48,584 nucleotides of DNA from positions 1,772,948 through 1,821,531 of the forward strand of contig NZ_LT839648.1 in NCBI RefSeq assembly GCF_900176885.1, written 5' to 3'. The notes under the pieces are model-generated. The model saw only the letters and a program-made list of their open reading frames with translations, searched no databases and was not told the DNA's origin. The DNA is from Oceanobacillus senegalensis (GTDB lineage Bacteria > Bacillota > Bacilli > Bacillales > Amphibacillaceae). Positions 10,491 through 18,288 of this stretch are shown in pieces; positions within the stretch are counted from its first letter, which is position 1; each line of letters starts with the position of its first letter. The position numbers and the translations under genes are program-made.

Positions 10491-11243
10491 TTACTCTTGA
10501 TTTACTGCAGCTGCTTCTGCTTCTTCAGTAGTTTCTTCTGATTGTACTTCCTCGGTAACTTCGCCCTGTTTTACCTCTAAAATAGCATCCGCCATTTTGG
10601 AAGTCAAAAGTTTTACTGCGCGAATTGCATCGTCATTCGCAGGAATTACATAATCGATTTCATCAGGATCACAGTTTGTATCTACAATTCCAATGATAGG
10701 AATGTTTAATTTATGTGCTTCTGCGATTGCAATACGTTCTTTACGTGGATCAATAACAAATAAAGCATCTGGAAGGTTTTTCATTTCTTTAATTCCACCA
10801 AGAAACTTAACAAGACGGTCTTTTTCTTTTAATAAGTCCACTGTTTCTTTTTTAGGTAACACTTCAAAAGTTCCATCTTCTTCCATACGCTCTATATCTT
10901 TCAAACGGTTAATACGTTTACGGATAGTTTGGAAGTTCGTAAGTGTTCCACCTAACCAACGTTGGTTAACATAGAACATTCCTGAACGGGTTGCTTCATC
11001 GCGTACAGACTCTTGTGCTTGTTTTTTCGTACCAACGAAAAGAATTGAACCACCATTCGCTGCGATATCTTTTACAAAATTATAAGCTTCATCAACCTTT
11101 TTCACTGTTTTTTGTAGGTCGATGATATAAATACCGTTACGTTCTGTGAAAATGTATTTTTTCATTTTCGGGTTCCAACGGCGTGTCTGATGTCCAAAAT
11201 GTACACCAGCTTCTAAAAGTTGCTTCATAGAAATTGCTGACAT
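10491..11243 (-). CDS. rpsB: 30S ribosomal protein S2
   Basis: S2 is a late-assembling small-subunit protein needed for S1 function. The 250-residue protein shows [18 protein letters not shown] at the N terminus, [10 protein letters not shown], the coiled-coil insertion ([14 protein letters not shown]), and [30 protein letters not shown]. The C-terminal 30 residues are the usual acidic, variable tail. A GGAGG site precedes the ATG. Its own promoter lies just past the swrB stop, so expression does not depend on the decayed flagellar operon upstream. Confidence 0.98.
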   Translation of the reverse strand: MSAISMKQLLEAGVHFGHQTRRWNPKMKKYIFTERNGIYIIDLQKTVKKVDEAYNFVKDIAANGGSILFVGTKKQAQESVRDEATRSGMFYVNQRWLGGTLTNFQTIRKRINRLKDIERMEEDGTFEVLPKKETVDLLKEKDRLVKFLGGIKEMKNLPDALFVIDPRKERIAIAEAHKLNIPIIGIVDTNCDPDEIDYVIPANDDAIRAVKLLTSKMADAILEVKQGEVTEEVQSEETTEEAEAAAVNQE

Positions 11244-11395
11244 AAAATTTTCCTCCTAAATGGTTTTTTCCTCCGTTTAGATCATTTTTATATAGAGACC
11301 GAAGTAATTCGGCACCAACTATACAAATTACTAAACGTGTGTTTTTTTACCCAGTCGTTTCATTTTACAAACATTGAGCATTTACACCAAAAATT

Positions 11396-11424
11396 ACTAT
11401 ACCATAACATTCATGTAGAATCAA
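11396..11424 (-). promoter_or_regulatory. SigA-type promoter for rpsB-tsf
   Basis: A -35 TTGATT (11419-11424), a 17-bp spacer and a -10 TATAGT (11396-11401) read on the minus strand. It begins immediately beyond the swrB stop and leaves a leader of about 150 nt before rpsB. Confidence 0.7.
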
Positions 11425-11426
11425 GC

Positions 11427-11882
11427 TTATTTCTGGCCTTTTTTATGTAATTCTATAATAAGCTCTACCTCTGTTTTACCACATTCTAACGTTTTAGCAA
11501 TTTCTGTCACACCTAAGCCCTTATCATACAATTGTAATACCCGAGCATCCAGAGAAGACTCTATCGTATCATCAATATGATCTACATTTATAATAGGTTC
11601 TGTTTCTTTTGTTTTTATTGGTTGAGCAAAATAAGGATCTGTTTCATTTTCATTCATCCTATTTTTTCCAACCAACTCTTTATTAGAAGTCGGATTGTTT
11701 TTCAATTCTACTTGTAAGCGATTATTCTCTGCTTTAATTGCTTGTAAATACTTCTCAAATAGACCTCTAATCACTTCTACCTCTTCCAGGTTTTTATTTT
11801 GTACTTTTTTTAACAAAATAAATATGGCGTAGATTGTGATAAGGTGTAATAAAAAACTGATAATTAATAAAAACGATATCAT
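11427..11882 (-). CDS. swrB: SwrB/YlxL-like motility accessory protein
   Basis: The protein has 151 residues: one N-terminal membrane helix (about 3-24), a charged coiled-coil stretch, a variable linker, and a C-terminal helix-turn-helix-like segment (QLYDKGLGVTEIAKTLECGKTEVELII). That plan, together with the position directly between sigD and rpsB, matches SwrB/YlxL, which in B. subtilis promotes flagellar basal-body maturation. The frame is intact with a plausible AGGGGAA ribosome site. Its expected partners are gone: the upstream sigD is a broken chimera and most flagellar genes are deleted. It is either a late survivor of decay or has another role. The N-terminal half is poorly conserved, so the symbol rests on the C-terminal motif and position. 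Confidence 0.75.
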   Translation of the reverse strand: MISFLLIISFLLHLITIYAIFILLKKVQNKNLEEVEVIRGLFEKYLQAIKAENNRLQVELKNNPTSNKELVGKNRMNENETDPYFAQPIKTKETEPIINVDHIDDTIESSLDARVLQLYDKGLGVTEIAKTLECGKTEVELIIELHKKGQK

Positions 11883-11986
11883 ACTTGTTCCCCTTTAATG
11901 AATGACTTCAACCTCTGTGGAAACCATTTTCCTATCATCTAATCATCTAGTTGTGGCTCTTCCCATTTTATCATTTAGTTTGCTTA

Positions 11987-12738
11987 TTATAGTTTATCAA
12001 GAATATCCTTTAATTTATTTATAGCTCTTTTATGAATTTGGGATATACGTGAAGTGGTTAAACCTAGGACACTTCCTATTTCTGTAACGTTAATTCATCA
12101 AAATAAAACAAACTAACCACTATTTGTTCTTTTTTATTTAGCTTTTTAATTGCTTGAGCGAGTTCTATTACAATTTCCTCTTGGAGAATTTGAGATTCAG
12201 GAATAATTGACGTTTGATCTGGTATGGAATAACCAATTCCTTCCTTTCCACCGTCATGTCTATTAGATTTCTCCTCGATTGATAAAATATTACTCATTAA
12301 GGAGTCTTTCATAATCGATTCAACTTCATGTGTTGTTAATCCGATATAGTTGGCAACCTCCACCGCTGTAGGGGAACGATGTAATGTTTGCTCCAAATGG
12401 TGATGACTCTGCTCTACTTTCTTCACTTTATCTCTTAAGGTTCTAAGTAATTTAACTGTTTCGAGCAATACTCCAGTAAACACTTGTTGAACGATATCTT
12501 CCGTTAAATTCCAATGAAGTAATTCCGTAAAACTGTGTTGTAACATTTGTAAAAGATTACTTAACATTTGATTACCAAAAACAATTAGAGCTAGTATACA
12601 GAAAAAAAGTAATATTACCGTATTTATATCTTGACTTTTCGCAACCTTCCCTTTTTTCCGTTCATCTTGACGTTTTTTTGGTGTGGCTTTTTCTGTTTTT
12701 TCACCTGCAAAAAACTGTAAATCTAATTACAGTTGCAA
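11987..12738 (-). pseudogene. flhB'-'sigD deletion chimera (dead)
   Basis: Reading on the minus strand from a TTG with GGAGG eight bases upstream, the frame encodes the start of the flagellar export protein FlhB (LQFFAGEKTEKATPKKR) and its first membrane segment. Codon 4 is TAA at 12727-12729, where the family has Gln, consistent with CAA to TAA. At about codon 97, near 12440-12450, the frame passes straight into SigD from region 3 onward (RTLRDKVKKVEQ). It continues to DELTL, where one base is missing next to 12088 and the frame shifts. In the shifted frame region 4 resumes (TEIGSVLGL, then SRISQIHKRA) and ends at TAA, 11987. The SigD core-binding region 2 is absent, so even the longest open piece (12076-12567) cannot act as a sigma factor. 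In relatives the lost interval holds most of flhB, flhA, flhF, flhG, several che genes and half of sigD. Confidence 0.95.
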
Positions 12739-12739
12739 G

Positions 12740-13519
12740 TTAACCACCTCCGAATAATTGCATAAGTCCTCTCATGACATTAAACATGGTTTCAAATGAA
12801 TTTTGAGCAATCGTAATATATAAACTCAAAAATACCAATATAGCTGCAAAACTAACAAAGATTTTCAAGGGAAGACCGACCACAAATACGTTCAATTGAG
12901 GAACGGTTCTCGCGATAATTCCCAATGCGACATCCACCAGAAACATACAGCCTACGATGGGTATAGAAATTTGGAAAGCAATCAGAAACATCATATTGAA
13001 CGTATGAATGACAAAGTCTACAATTGACTTATTTTCAAACGGGATAAATTGATTGATTTCTATAAAATGAAAACTATTTACCATTCCATCTATTAACAAA
13101 TGATGCCCATCGACCGATAATAAAAGTAGAAGGGATATCATATTTAAAAATTGTCCCATTATTGGGTTTTGAGCACCTGTTTGCGGATCCATAACATTTG
13201 CCATGGCAAAACCCATTTGGAAATCTATAAATCCACCAGCAACTTGTATAGCTGAGAAAATAATATGAGCAATAAGACCTATCATCAAACCAACAAGTGC
13301 TTCCTTTACCAACATAAAGACATACATTTCATCGACCAATACAGTGCTTGAATCCACGGTAAAGAAAACAACTAATGCAAGGAAAAAGCCCATACCAATT
13401 TTATATGGCAAAGGAATAGTCCGGTAAGAAAATAATGGCAACGTTGCAAAAAAAGCAAGAATCCGAACAAATATAAGAAAAAATACAGGAAGACTATTAA
13501 TATTTATTATTTCTAGCAT
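12740..13519 (-). CDS. fliR: Flagellar export apparatus protein FliR
   Basis: FliR is a membrane part of the flagellar type III export gate, normally assembled with FliP and FliQ. The 259-residue protein has the family length and at least six hydrophobic segments. It carries the conserved stretch GFAMANVMDPQTGAQNPIMGQF near 103-124 and a C-terminal PxLNVFVVGLPLKI segment. No internal lesion is visible and it ends just before the dead flhB. FliP, FlhA and FlhB are absent or broken here, so an export gate cannot be built unless a second copy exists. The frame looks intact but its function is doubtful. Confidence 0.9.
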   Translation of the reverse strand: MLEIININSLPVFFLIFVRILAFFATLPLFSYRTIPLPYKIGMGFFLALVVFFTVDSSTVLVDEMYVFMLVKEALVGLMIGLIAHIIFSAIQVAGGFIDFQMGFAMANVMDPQTGAQNPIMGQFLNMISLLLLLSVDGHHLLIDGMVNSFHFIEINQFIPFENKSIVDFVIHTFNMMFLIAFQISIPIVGCMFLVDVALGIIARTVPQLNVFVVGLPLKIFVSFAAILVFLSLYITIAQNSFETMFNVMRGLMQLFGGG

Positions 13520-13793
13520 TACTTACCCTACAAAACTGATTTAGATTTTGAAAAATATTCATTGTAAACTCTACCATGGTTGTAAGCATCCAAGGTCCTA
13601 AAACAACTACACCTACTAATACTGCAATAATTTTTGGAACAAAGGCTAAGGTTTGTTCTTGGATTTGGGTTGTAGCTTGAAAAATACTTATAAGAAGACC
13701 AACTACAACCGCTAGGATAAGCAATGGACCAGTTACTTGTAATAAGGTATAAATAGAACTCTCTGCAAATGCTAATACGTTCTCACTATTCAT
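13497..13793 (-). CDS. fliQ: Flagellar export protein FliQ with frameshifted C terminus
   Basis: FliQ is a small two-helix protein of the flagellar export gate. The sequence from the ATG at 13793 (MNSENVLAFAESS) matches the family, including GLLISIFQATTQIQEQTLAFVPKI. The normal end, NQFVG then stop, is spoiled by a run of four T (A at 13532-13535 on the plus strand). Three would give the stop at 13523-13525 and the usual length of about 89 residues. The frame instead runs on for about a dozen foreign residues into fliR. A GTG at 13820 is open upstream but the extra residues are not FliQ-like. The usual upstream gene fliP is gone and no good ribosome site is visible. Probably non-functional in practice. 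Confidence 0.85.
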   Translation of the reverse strand: MNSENVLAFAESSIYTLLQVTGPLLILAVVVGLLISIFQATTQIQEQTLAFVPKIIAVLVGVVVLGPWMLTTMVEFTMNIFQNLNQFCRVSNARNNKY

Positions 13794-13820
13794 GTTTAAC
13801 CATTCGACAAAGTCTATCAC

Positions 13821-14126
13821 TTTACGACAAAATACTATAAGAATATAATAAGAATGTAATTCACAGTTATTTAAGCATGGTCTTTAAGAACCAACAAAAT
13901 CGACAACACGGGATCGACAACACGGGTTATATTATCACTTTTGTCATCAAACCGAAATATATTTGTCATATTAATGTCGAATATTATCAAATTCAAACTG
14001 GAATAACCGATTATTTTTACCTATAAAAAACTCAGAATATAAAATTAATAGTGAACGTATATTATTAGATTTGTCTTACACGATATCTACATATTAATAA
14101 TTGAAATATCCCTTCATTTTTACATA
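13821..14126. other. Non-coding scar between codY and fliQ
   Basis: This AT-rich stretch, where relatives begin the fla/che operon (flgB onward), has no ORF I can support on either strand. It contains a perfect tandem repeat at 13899-13926 and many in-frame stops. I looked for flgB, fliP or cheY remnants by translation and recognised none. It is the likely footprint of a deletion of the fla/che genes upstream of fliQ. Confidence 0.6.
13899..13926. repeat. Perfect 14-bp tandem duplication
   Basis: Two adjacent exact copies of ATCGACAACACGGG lie within the codY-fliQ gap, where the first flagellar deletion must have occurred. They may be debris of the deletion or a later slippage event. Confidence 0.85.
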
Positions 14127-14166
14127 AAAAACACAACACCCAGACTAATTCTGAGTGTTGTGTTTT
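14127..14166 (-). terminator. codY intrinsic terminator
   Basis: A 16-bp near-perfect stem (14127-14142 with 14151-14166, AAAACACAACAC arm) with an 8-base loop lies just past the codY stop and ends in a T run on the minus strand. It isolates the xerC-hslV-hslU-codY operon from the flagellar remnants. Confidence 0.9.
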
Positions 14167-14190
14167 ATATTTTTCCGTATAGCTATACTT

Positions 14191-14970
14191 TTATCTTGAA
14201 CGTAATTTATCAAGTTCAACTAAGAATTTATCATTTAATACTTTAATGTAAGTTCCTTTCATTCCTAGTGAACGAGATTCGATAACTCCAGCACTTTCAA
14301 GTTTTCTTAAAGCATTAACAATTACAGATCTTGTAATACCTACTCTATCTGCAATTTTACTTGCTACAAGTAATCCTTCGTTACCGTTTAATTCCTCGAA
14401 AATATGGTCGATAGCTTCTAATTCACTATAGGATAATGAACTAATCGCCATTTGAACAACTGCTTTACTTCTAGCTTCCATTTCAATTTCTTCCGTTTTT
14501 TCATGTAGAATTTCCATACCAACAACTGTTGAACCATATTCTGCTAACAATAAGTCATCATCACTAAAACTTTCATTAACTCTACCTAGAATTAATGTAC
14601 CTAAACGTTCTCCACCACCAATTATTGGTACAATAGTGGTTAAGCCACCTTGGAATAAGTCTTTATTTTCCACTGGAAATACAGAATAATCGCTATCTAC
14701 ATCAAGGTTAGCTGTTGTTTCATGAATGTTAAACAATCCTTGTGTATATTCTTCAGGAAATCTTCTTTCCTCTAACATATTTTTCATTCTTTCATTTTCA
14801 ATTTCCTGGTTGATAGCGAAACCTAATAGCTTTCCTCTTCTACTTAAGATGTAAACATTCCCTCCAATTACATCCCTTAATGAGCTGGACATATCATTGA
14901 AGTTTACAGACTTACCTGTTGCTTTTTGTAACATTGCGTTAATTTTTCGAGCACGATCTAAAAGTTTCAT
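14191..14970 (-). CDS. codY: GTP- and branched-chain-amino-acid-sensing repressor CodY
   Basis: CodY is the global nutritional repressor of low-GC Gram-positives; it binds isoleucine/leucine/valine and GTP. The 259-residue protein is full length. It has an N-terminal GAF-type effector domain (starting [15 protein letters not shown]) and a C-terminal winged helix-turn-helix with the highly conserved [20 protein letters not shown] near 203-222, followed by [20 protein letters not shown] site lies upstream of the ATG. It is the last gene of the xerC-hslV-hslU-codY operon, with its own terminator. Confidence 0.98.
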   Translation of the reverse strand: MKLLDRARKINAMLQKATGKSVNFNDMSSSLRDVIGGNVYILSRRGKLLGFAINQEIENERMKNMLEERRFPEEYTQGLFNIHETTANLDVDSDYSVFPVENKDLFQGGLTTIVPIIGGGERLGTLILGRVNESFSDDDLLLAEYGSTVVGMEILHEKTEEIEMEARSKAVVQMAISSLSYSELEAIDHIFEELNGNEGLLVASKIADRVGITRSVIVNALRKLESAGVIESRSLGMKGTYIKVLNDKFLVELDKLRSR

Positions 14971-14996
14971 AATGATCCTCCGTTCATTCTTAAATA

Positions 14997-16388
14997 TTAT
15001 AATATAAATTGACTTAAATCTTTATTTTGAGCAATCGTTTTTAATTTATCATCAACATAACTTGGTGTAATTTTAATTTCTTCCATCGTTATATCTGGTG
15101 CTTCAAACGAAAGGTCTTCTAGTAATTTTTCTAAAATCGTATGGAGTCTTCTTGCACCAATATTATCCGTCTCCTGATTAACTTCATATGCAATTTCTGC
15201 CAGTCTAACTATAGCATCGTCAGTAAATACTACTTCTATACCTTCTGTTTTCAATAATGCTTCATATTGTTTTAATAATGCGTTAGATGGTTCTGTTAGA
15301 ATTCGCTTAAAATCTTCTACGGATAACTTTTCTAACTCTACCCTAATTGGAAATCTACCCTGAAGTTCCGGAATTAAATCAGATGGTTTTGCCATATGAA
15401 AAGCGCCCGCGGCCATAAATAGCATATGATCTGTTTTCACAGGACCATGCTTCGTCATGACGGTGGAACCTTCTACGATTGGGAGTATATCGCGTTGCAC
15501 ACCTTCTCTAGAAACATTAGCTGAATTATTATCTTTTCCAACTACTTTATCAATCTCATCTATAAAGACGATTCCTGATTGTTCCGCTAGCTCAATAGCC
15601 TCTTGTGCAGCTTCTTCCATGTCCACTAATTTTTGTGCTTCTTGGCTTGTTAAAAGTTTTCTGGCTTCAGATACAGGTAATTTCCGTTTCTTTTTCTTGG
15701 TTGGCATAAATTGACCAAATACATCCTGCATGTTCATTCCCATATGTTCCATACCCGAACCTTGAAGCATATCAAACATGGATGGTGGTACCTCTTCGAT
15801 TTCAACGGTTACCATCTGGTCTTCGAGTTCGCCTAATGCTAGCTTTTGTTCGATTTGCCTTCTCTTCGTTGAAAATTCTTCATCATTTTCTTTATTATTT
15901 TCTTCATCATCTGATGGTTGATTGGAAAATAACATTTCAAAAGGATTTTTTACGGTAGTTTGTTTTTTCGTTTGTGGTAGAAGAAGTTTTATTAATTTAC
16001 GATTAGCTTCTTTTTCAGCTTGATCTTTCACTTCATTCATTTTCTCTTCTTTAACCATTCTAATCGCCATTTCGACAAGATCACGAATCATTGATTCAAC
16101 ATCGCGACCAACATAACCTACTTCCGTAAATTTCGTCGCTTCCACTTTTACAAAAGGGGCACCGACTAATTTTGCTAATCTTCTAGCTATTTCAGTTTTA
16201 CCAACACCTGTAGGACCCATCATTAATATATTTTTTGGTATAATCTCATCTTTTAAGGAATTATCTAGCTTCGTTCTTCTATAACGATTTCTTAATGCTA
16301 CAGCTACTGACTTTTTAGCATTTTTCTGTCCCACAATATATTTATCTAACTGGTCCACTATTTGTCTTGGAGTGAAACTTATACTCAT
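14997..16388 (-). CDS. hslU: ATPase subunit of the HslUV (ClpYQ/CodWX) protease
   Basis: HslU is the AAA+ unfoldase that feeds proteins to HslV. The 463-residue protein shows the N-terminal [17 protein letters not shown] signature, Walker [10 protein letters not shown] near 54-62, the GYVGRDVES pore motif near 90, a variable charged insertion (I domain, about 110-240), Walker [11 protein letters not shown], sensor residues in the [11 protein letters not shown] region, and the C terminus KDLSQFIL that docks in HslV. It starts 18 bp after hslV and precedes codY. Confidence 0.98.
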   Translation of the reverse strand: MSISFTPRQIVDQLDKYIVGQKNAKKSVAVALRNRYRRTKLDNSLKDEIIPKNILMMGPTGVGKTEIARRLAKLVGAPFVKVEATKFTEVGYVGRDVESMIRDLVEMAIRMVKEEKMNEVKDQAEKEANRKLIKLLLPQTKKQTTVKNPFEMLFSNQPSDDEENNKENDEEFSTKRRQIEQKLALGELEDQMVTVEIEEVPPSMFDMLQGSGMEHMGMNMQDVFGQFMPTKKKKRKLPVSEARKLLTSQEAQKLVDMEEAAQEAIELAEQSGIVFIDEIDKVVGKDNNSANVSREGVQRDILPIVEGSTVMTKHGPVKTDHMLFMAAGAFHMAKPSDLIPELQGRFPIRVELEKLSVEDFKRILTEPSNALLKQYEALLKTEGIEVVFTDDAIVRLAEIAYEVNQETDNIGARRLHTILEKLLEDLSFEAPDITMEEIKITPSYVDDKLKTIAQNKDLSQFIL

Positions 16389-16406
16389 GCTTTAGAGAGA
16401 CCTCCT

Positions 16407-16952
16407 TTATTCCAGTACCTCTAGGGTAATTTGGTCATTCGTAAACACACAAATTTCACCTGCTATTTCCAATGCTGCCTGGGCAATTTCCTTCGCAGTT
16501 AATTCTGATGAATGTCTAACTAAAGCTCTTCCAGCACTTAGCGCATAATTGCCGCCAGAACCTATTGCTAGAATTCCGTCATCGGGTTCAATTACTTCTC
16601 CTGTTCCCGATACTAGATACATTTGTTCTTTATTCATGACGATGAGCATTGCCTCTAGCTTTCGTAAAACCTTATCACTCCGCCACTCTTTAGCAAGCTC
16701 TACGGAAGCTCTGGTAATATTTCCATCAAAGGATTGCAATTTACCTTCAAATTTTTCAAACAATGTAAAGGCGTCTGCCACTGATCCTGCAAATCCCGCC
16801 AATACCTGACCATTAAACAAACGTCTAACCTTTTTCGCTTTATGTTTCATCACTACTGCATTACCTAGTGTTACTTGACCATCACCACTCATTGCACTCT
16901 GACCATTGTGCTGAACAGCAAATATAGTAGTTGCATGCATTTCATTTGTCAT
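16407..16952 (-). CDS. hslV: Peptidase subunit of the HslUV (ClpYQ/CodWX) protease
   Basis: HslV is the proteasome-like peptidase whose catalytic nucleophile is the N-terminal residue. The frame is open from a GTG at 16961, but the ATG at 16952 has GAGGTG at good spacing and gives 181 residues, as in B. subtilis. The predicted start is [13 protein letters not shown]: removal of Met would expose Thr, seven residues before the position equivalent to the first Thr of E. coli HslV (in TTIFAV). B. subtilis has a similar extension with Ser in this role. The core GDGQVTLGN, the glycine-rich [10 protein letters not shown] and the [15 protein letters not shown] segment are intact. It is cotranscribed with hslU. 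Confidence 0.95.
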   Translation of the reverse strand: MTNEMHATTIFAVQHNGQSAMSGDGQVTLGNAVVMKHKAKKVRRLFNGQVLAGFAGSVADAFTLFEKFEGKLQSFDGNITRASVELAKEWRSDKVLRKLEAMLIVMNKEQMYLVSGTGEVIEPDDGILAIGSGGNYALSAGRALVRHSSELTAKEIAQAALEIAGEICVFTNDQITLEVLE

Positions 16953-16975
16953 ACGTTTCACCTCAATACATTTAA

Positions 16976-17884
16976 TTAATCTTTCGCACGAGGATGACTT
17001 TTCATATATACATCTCGCAAGTAATCCTTTGTAACATGGGTATAGATTTGTGTGGAAGATAAATTCTCATGACCAAGTAACTCCTGAACCACTCTTAAAT
17101 CCGCTCCCTCATTTAGCATATGGGTTGCAAATGTATGACGTAATTTATGTGGATGTACATGGACGGTTAATGCAGCTTTGTCTACCATCTTATTAAGTAC
17201 TAATCTCATTCCCCTGTCTGTTAAAGGATTACCTCTAGCATTTAAAAATAGGGCATCTGTACTTTTTTTAGCTTTTTCCAATAGGATTGGTCTAGCTTCA
17301 TTTATATAGGTTTCTAAAGCTATTTCGGCAAACCGTCCAAAAGGAACATATCGTTCTTTTCGGCCTTTACCACGAATAAACATTGTACCAATAGAAAAAT
17401 CAATATCCTTCAAATGTAGCCCTTGACATTCACTTATTCGAATACCAGTCCCGTAAAGCACTTCAATAATCGCTTGATCACGTTGTCCTAACGGTTCTGT
17501 CATATCATTAACTTCAAATAATTTCTCTATCTCTTCTTTATATAAAAAAGTCGGTACCGGTTTGCTTGTTTTCGGCAATGTGATTTGCGCGAACGGATTA
17601 CCGGACAGCTTTCCTTCTCTTTCTAAAAACTTATAGAAACTTCTTAATGAGGAAATTTTTCGTGATACTGTTTTTCTACTTAGTTGCTTTTCATATAGTT
17701 GGGAAAGAAATACACGAACAACTCTTGCATCCACTTCTTTTAAATCCTGTATTGATTCTTGCTGTAAAAAGGCAAAAAAAATTTCAAGATCTTGTTGATA
17801 AAACTTTGTTGTATAGGGGGAAACATTTTTTTCTATTTGTAAATATTCCATAAACATCTTAGAATATTCAGCGAAATTGCGCAA
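16976..17884 (-). CDS. xerC: Tyrosine recombinase XerC
   Basis: XerC acts with a partner recombinase at dif to resolve chromosome dimers. It has an N-terminal SAM-like core-binding domain and a C-terminal catalytic domain with all the expected residues: Arg in GTGIRISE, Lys in GRKERYVPF, His-x-x-Arg in [10 protein letters not shown], the second His in LLGHENLSS, and the Tyr nucleophile in TQIYTHV. An upstream ATG at 17911 is open, but the TTG at 17884 is preferred: a G-rich Shine-Dalgarno run lies seven bases before it and the product (303 residues) matches the family. trmFO, which normally sits between topA and xerC, is missing. Confidence 0.95.
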   Translation of the reverse strand: MRNFAEYSKMFMEYLQIEKNVSPYTTKFYQQDLEIFFAFLQQESIQDLKEVDARVVRVFLSQLYEKQLSRKTVSRKISSLRSFYKFLEREGKLSGNPFAQITLPKTSKPVPTFLYKEEIEKLFEVNDMTEPLGQRDQAIIEVLYGTGIRISECQGLHLKDIDFSIGTMFIRGKGRKERYVPFGRFAEIALETYINEARPILLEKAKKSTDALFLNARGNPLTDRGMRLVLNKMVDKAALTVHVHPHKLRHTFATHMLNEGADLRVVQELLGHENLSSTQIYTHVTKDYLRDVYMKSHPRAKD

Positions 17885-17994
17885 TACATCAACCCCCCTA
17901 TCGATTAGCATTTAAATCATATCATACTAATTTTACGTTTGCAATTCATTTAACGGAATTGCAATAAAATTCTGACTCCTAGTCACCCTTATCC

Positions 17995-18022
17995 ATTATA
18001 CCACAATTGTTTGATTTGTCAT
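17995..18022 (-). promoter_or_regulatory. SigA-type promoter for xerC-hslV-hslU-codY
   Basis: On the minus strand a -35 ATGACA (18017-18022), a 16-bp spacer and a consensus -10 TATAAT (17995-18000) lie about 110 bp ahead of the xerC start, after the topA terminator. In relatives xerC is read through from trmFO; here this is the obvious promoter. Confidence 0.65.
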
Positions 18023-18252
18023 GCAATTTGTTAATTTATGTATTAAACAATTATTGCCTCAACAAATGGTTATTATATCTACTTCATTTTTAGAAGTCAA
18101 TTAATTATGATTTGATCTTTTTAGAAAAATCTCGTTTCGTGAATAAATTGTGAATAAAAGGTTTACTTACTGTATTACCAGAAAATAGCAAAACTATTCA
18201 CCTTTTCAAAAACTTCTTATTACATTTAGTATTTGTGATGAAAATTACAATG
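18023..18252. other. Gene-free gap where trmFO is expected
   Basis: AT-rich intergenic DNA between the topA terminator and the xerC promoter. I translated the minus strand and found no stretch resembling the FAD-binding GAGLAGSEAA start or the C-terminal end of TrmFO, and no supported ORF. The whole topA-xerC gap is about 400 bp. Confidence 0.6.
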
Positions 18253-18288
18253 AGAAAAGCTGCTTATCAATGGATAAGCAGCTTTTCT
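18253..18288 (-). terminator. topA intrinsic terminator
   Basis: A perfect 16-bp stem (18253-18268 with 18273-18288) with a 4-base loop begins at the topA stop codon. It is one of the strongest hairpins in the window. Confidence 0.9.

Noticed and set aside
12076..12567. Open frame of 163 codons that looks like a short sigma-70 protein
   Set aside because: Its first 40 residues are FlhB, region 2 of SigD is missing, and it ends at a frameshift. It is a piece of the flhB-sigD chimera, not a gene.
13818..13820. GTG as the start of fliQ
   Set aside because: The extra nine residues are not FliQ-like; the ATG at 13793 matches the family start. Neither has a good ribosome site.
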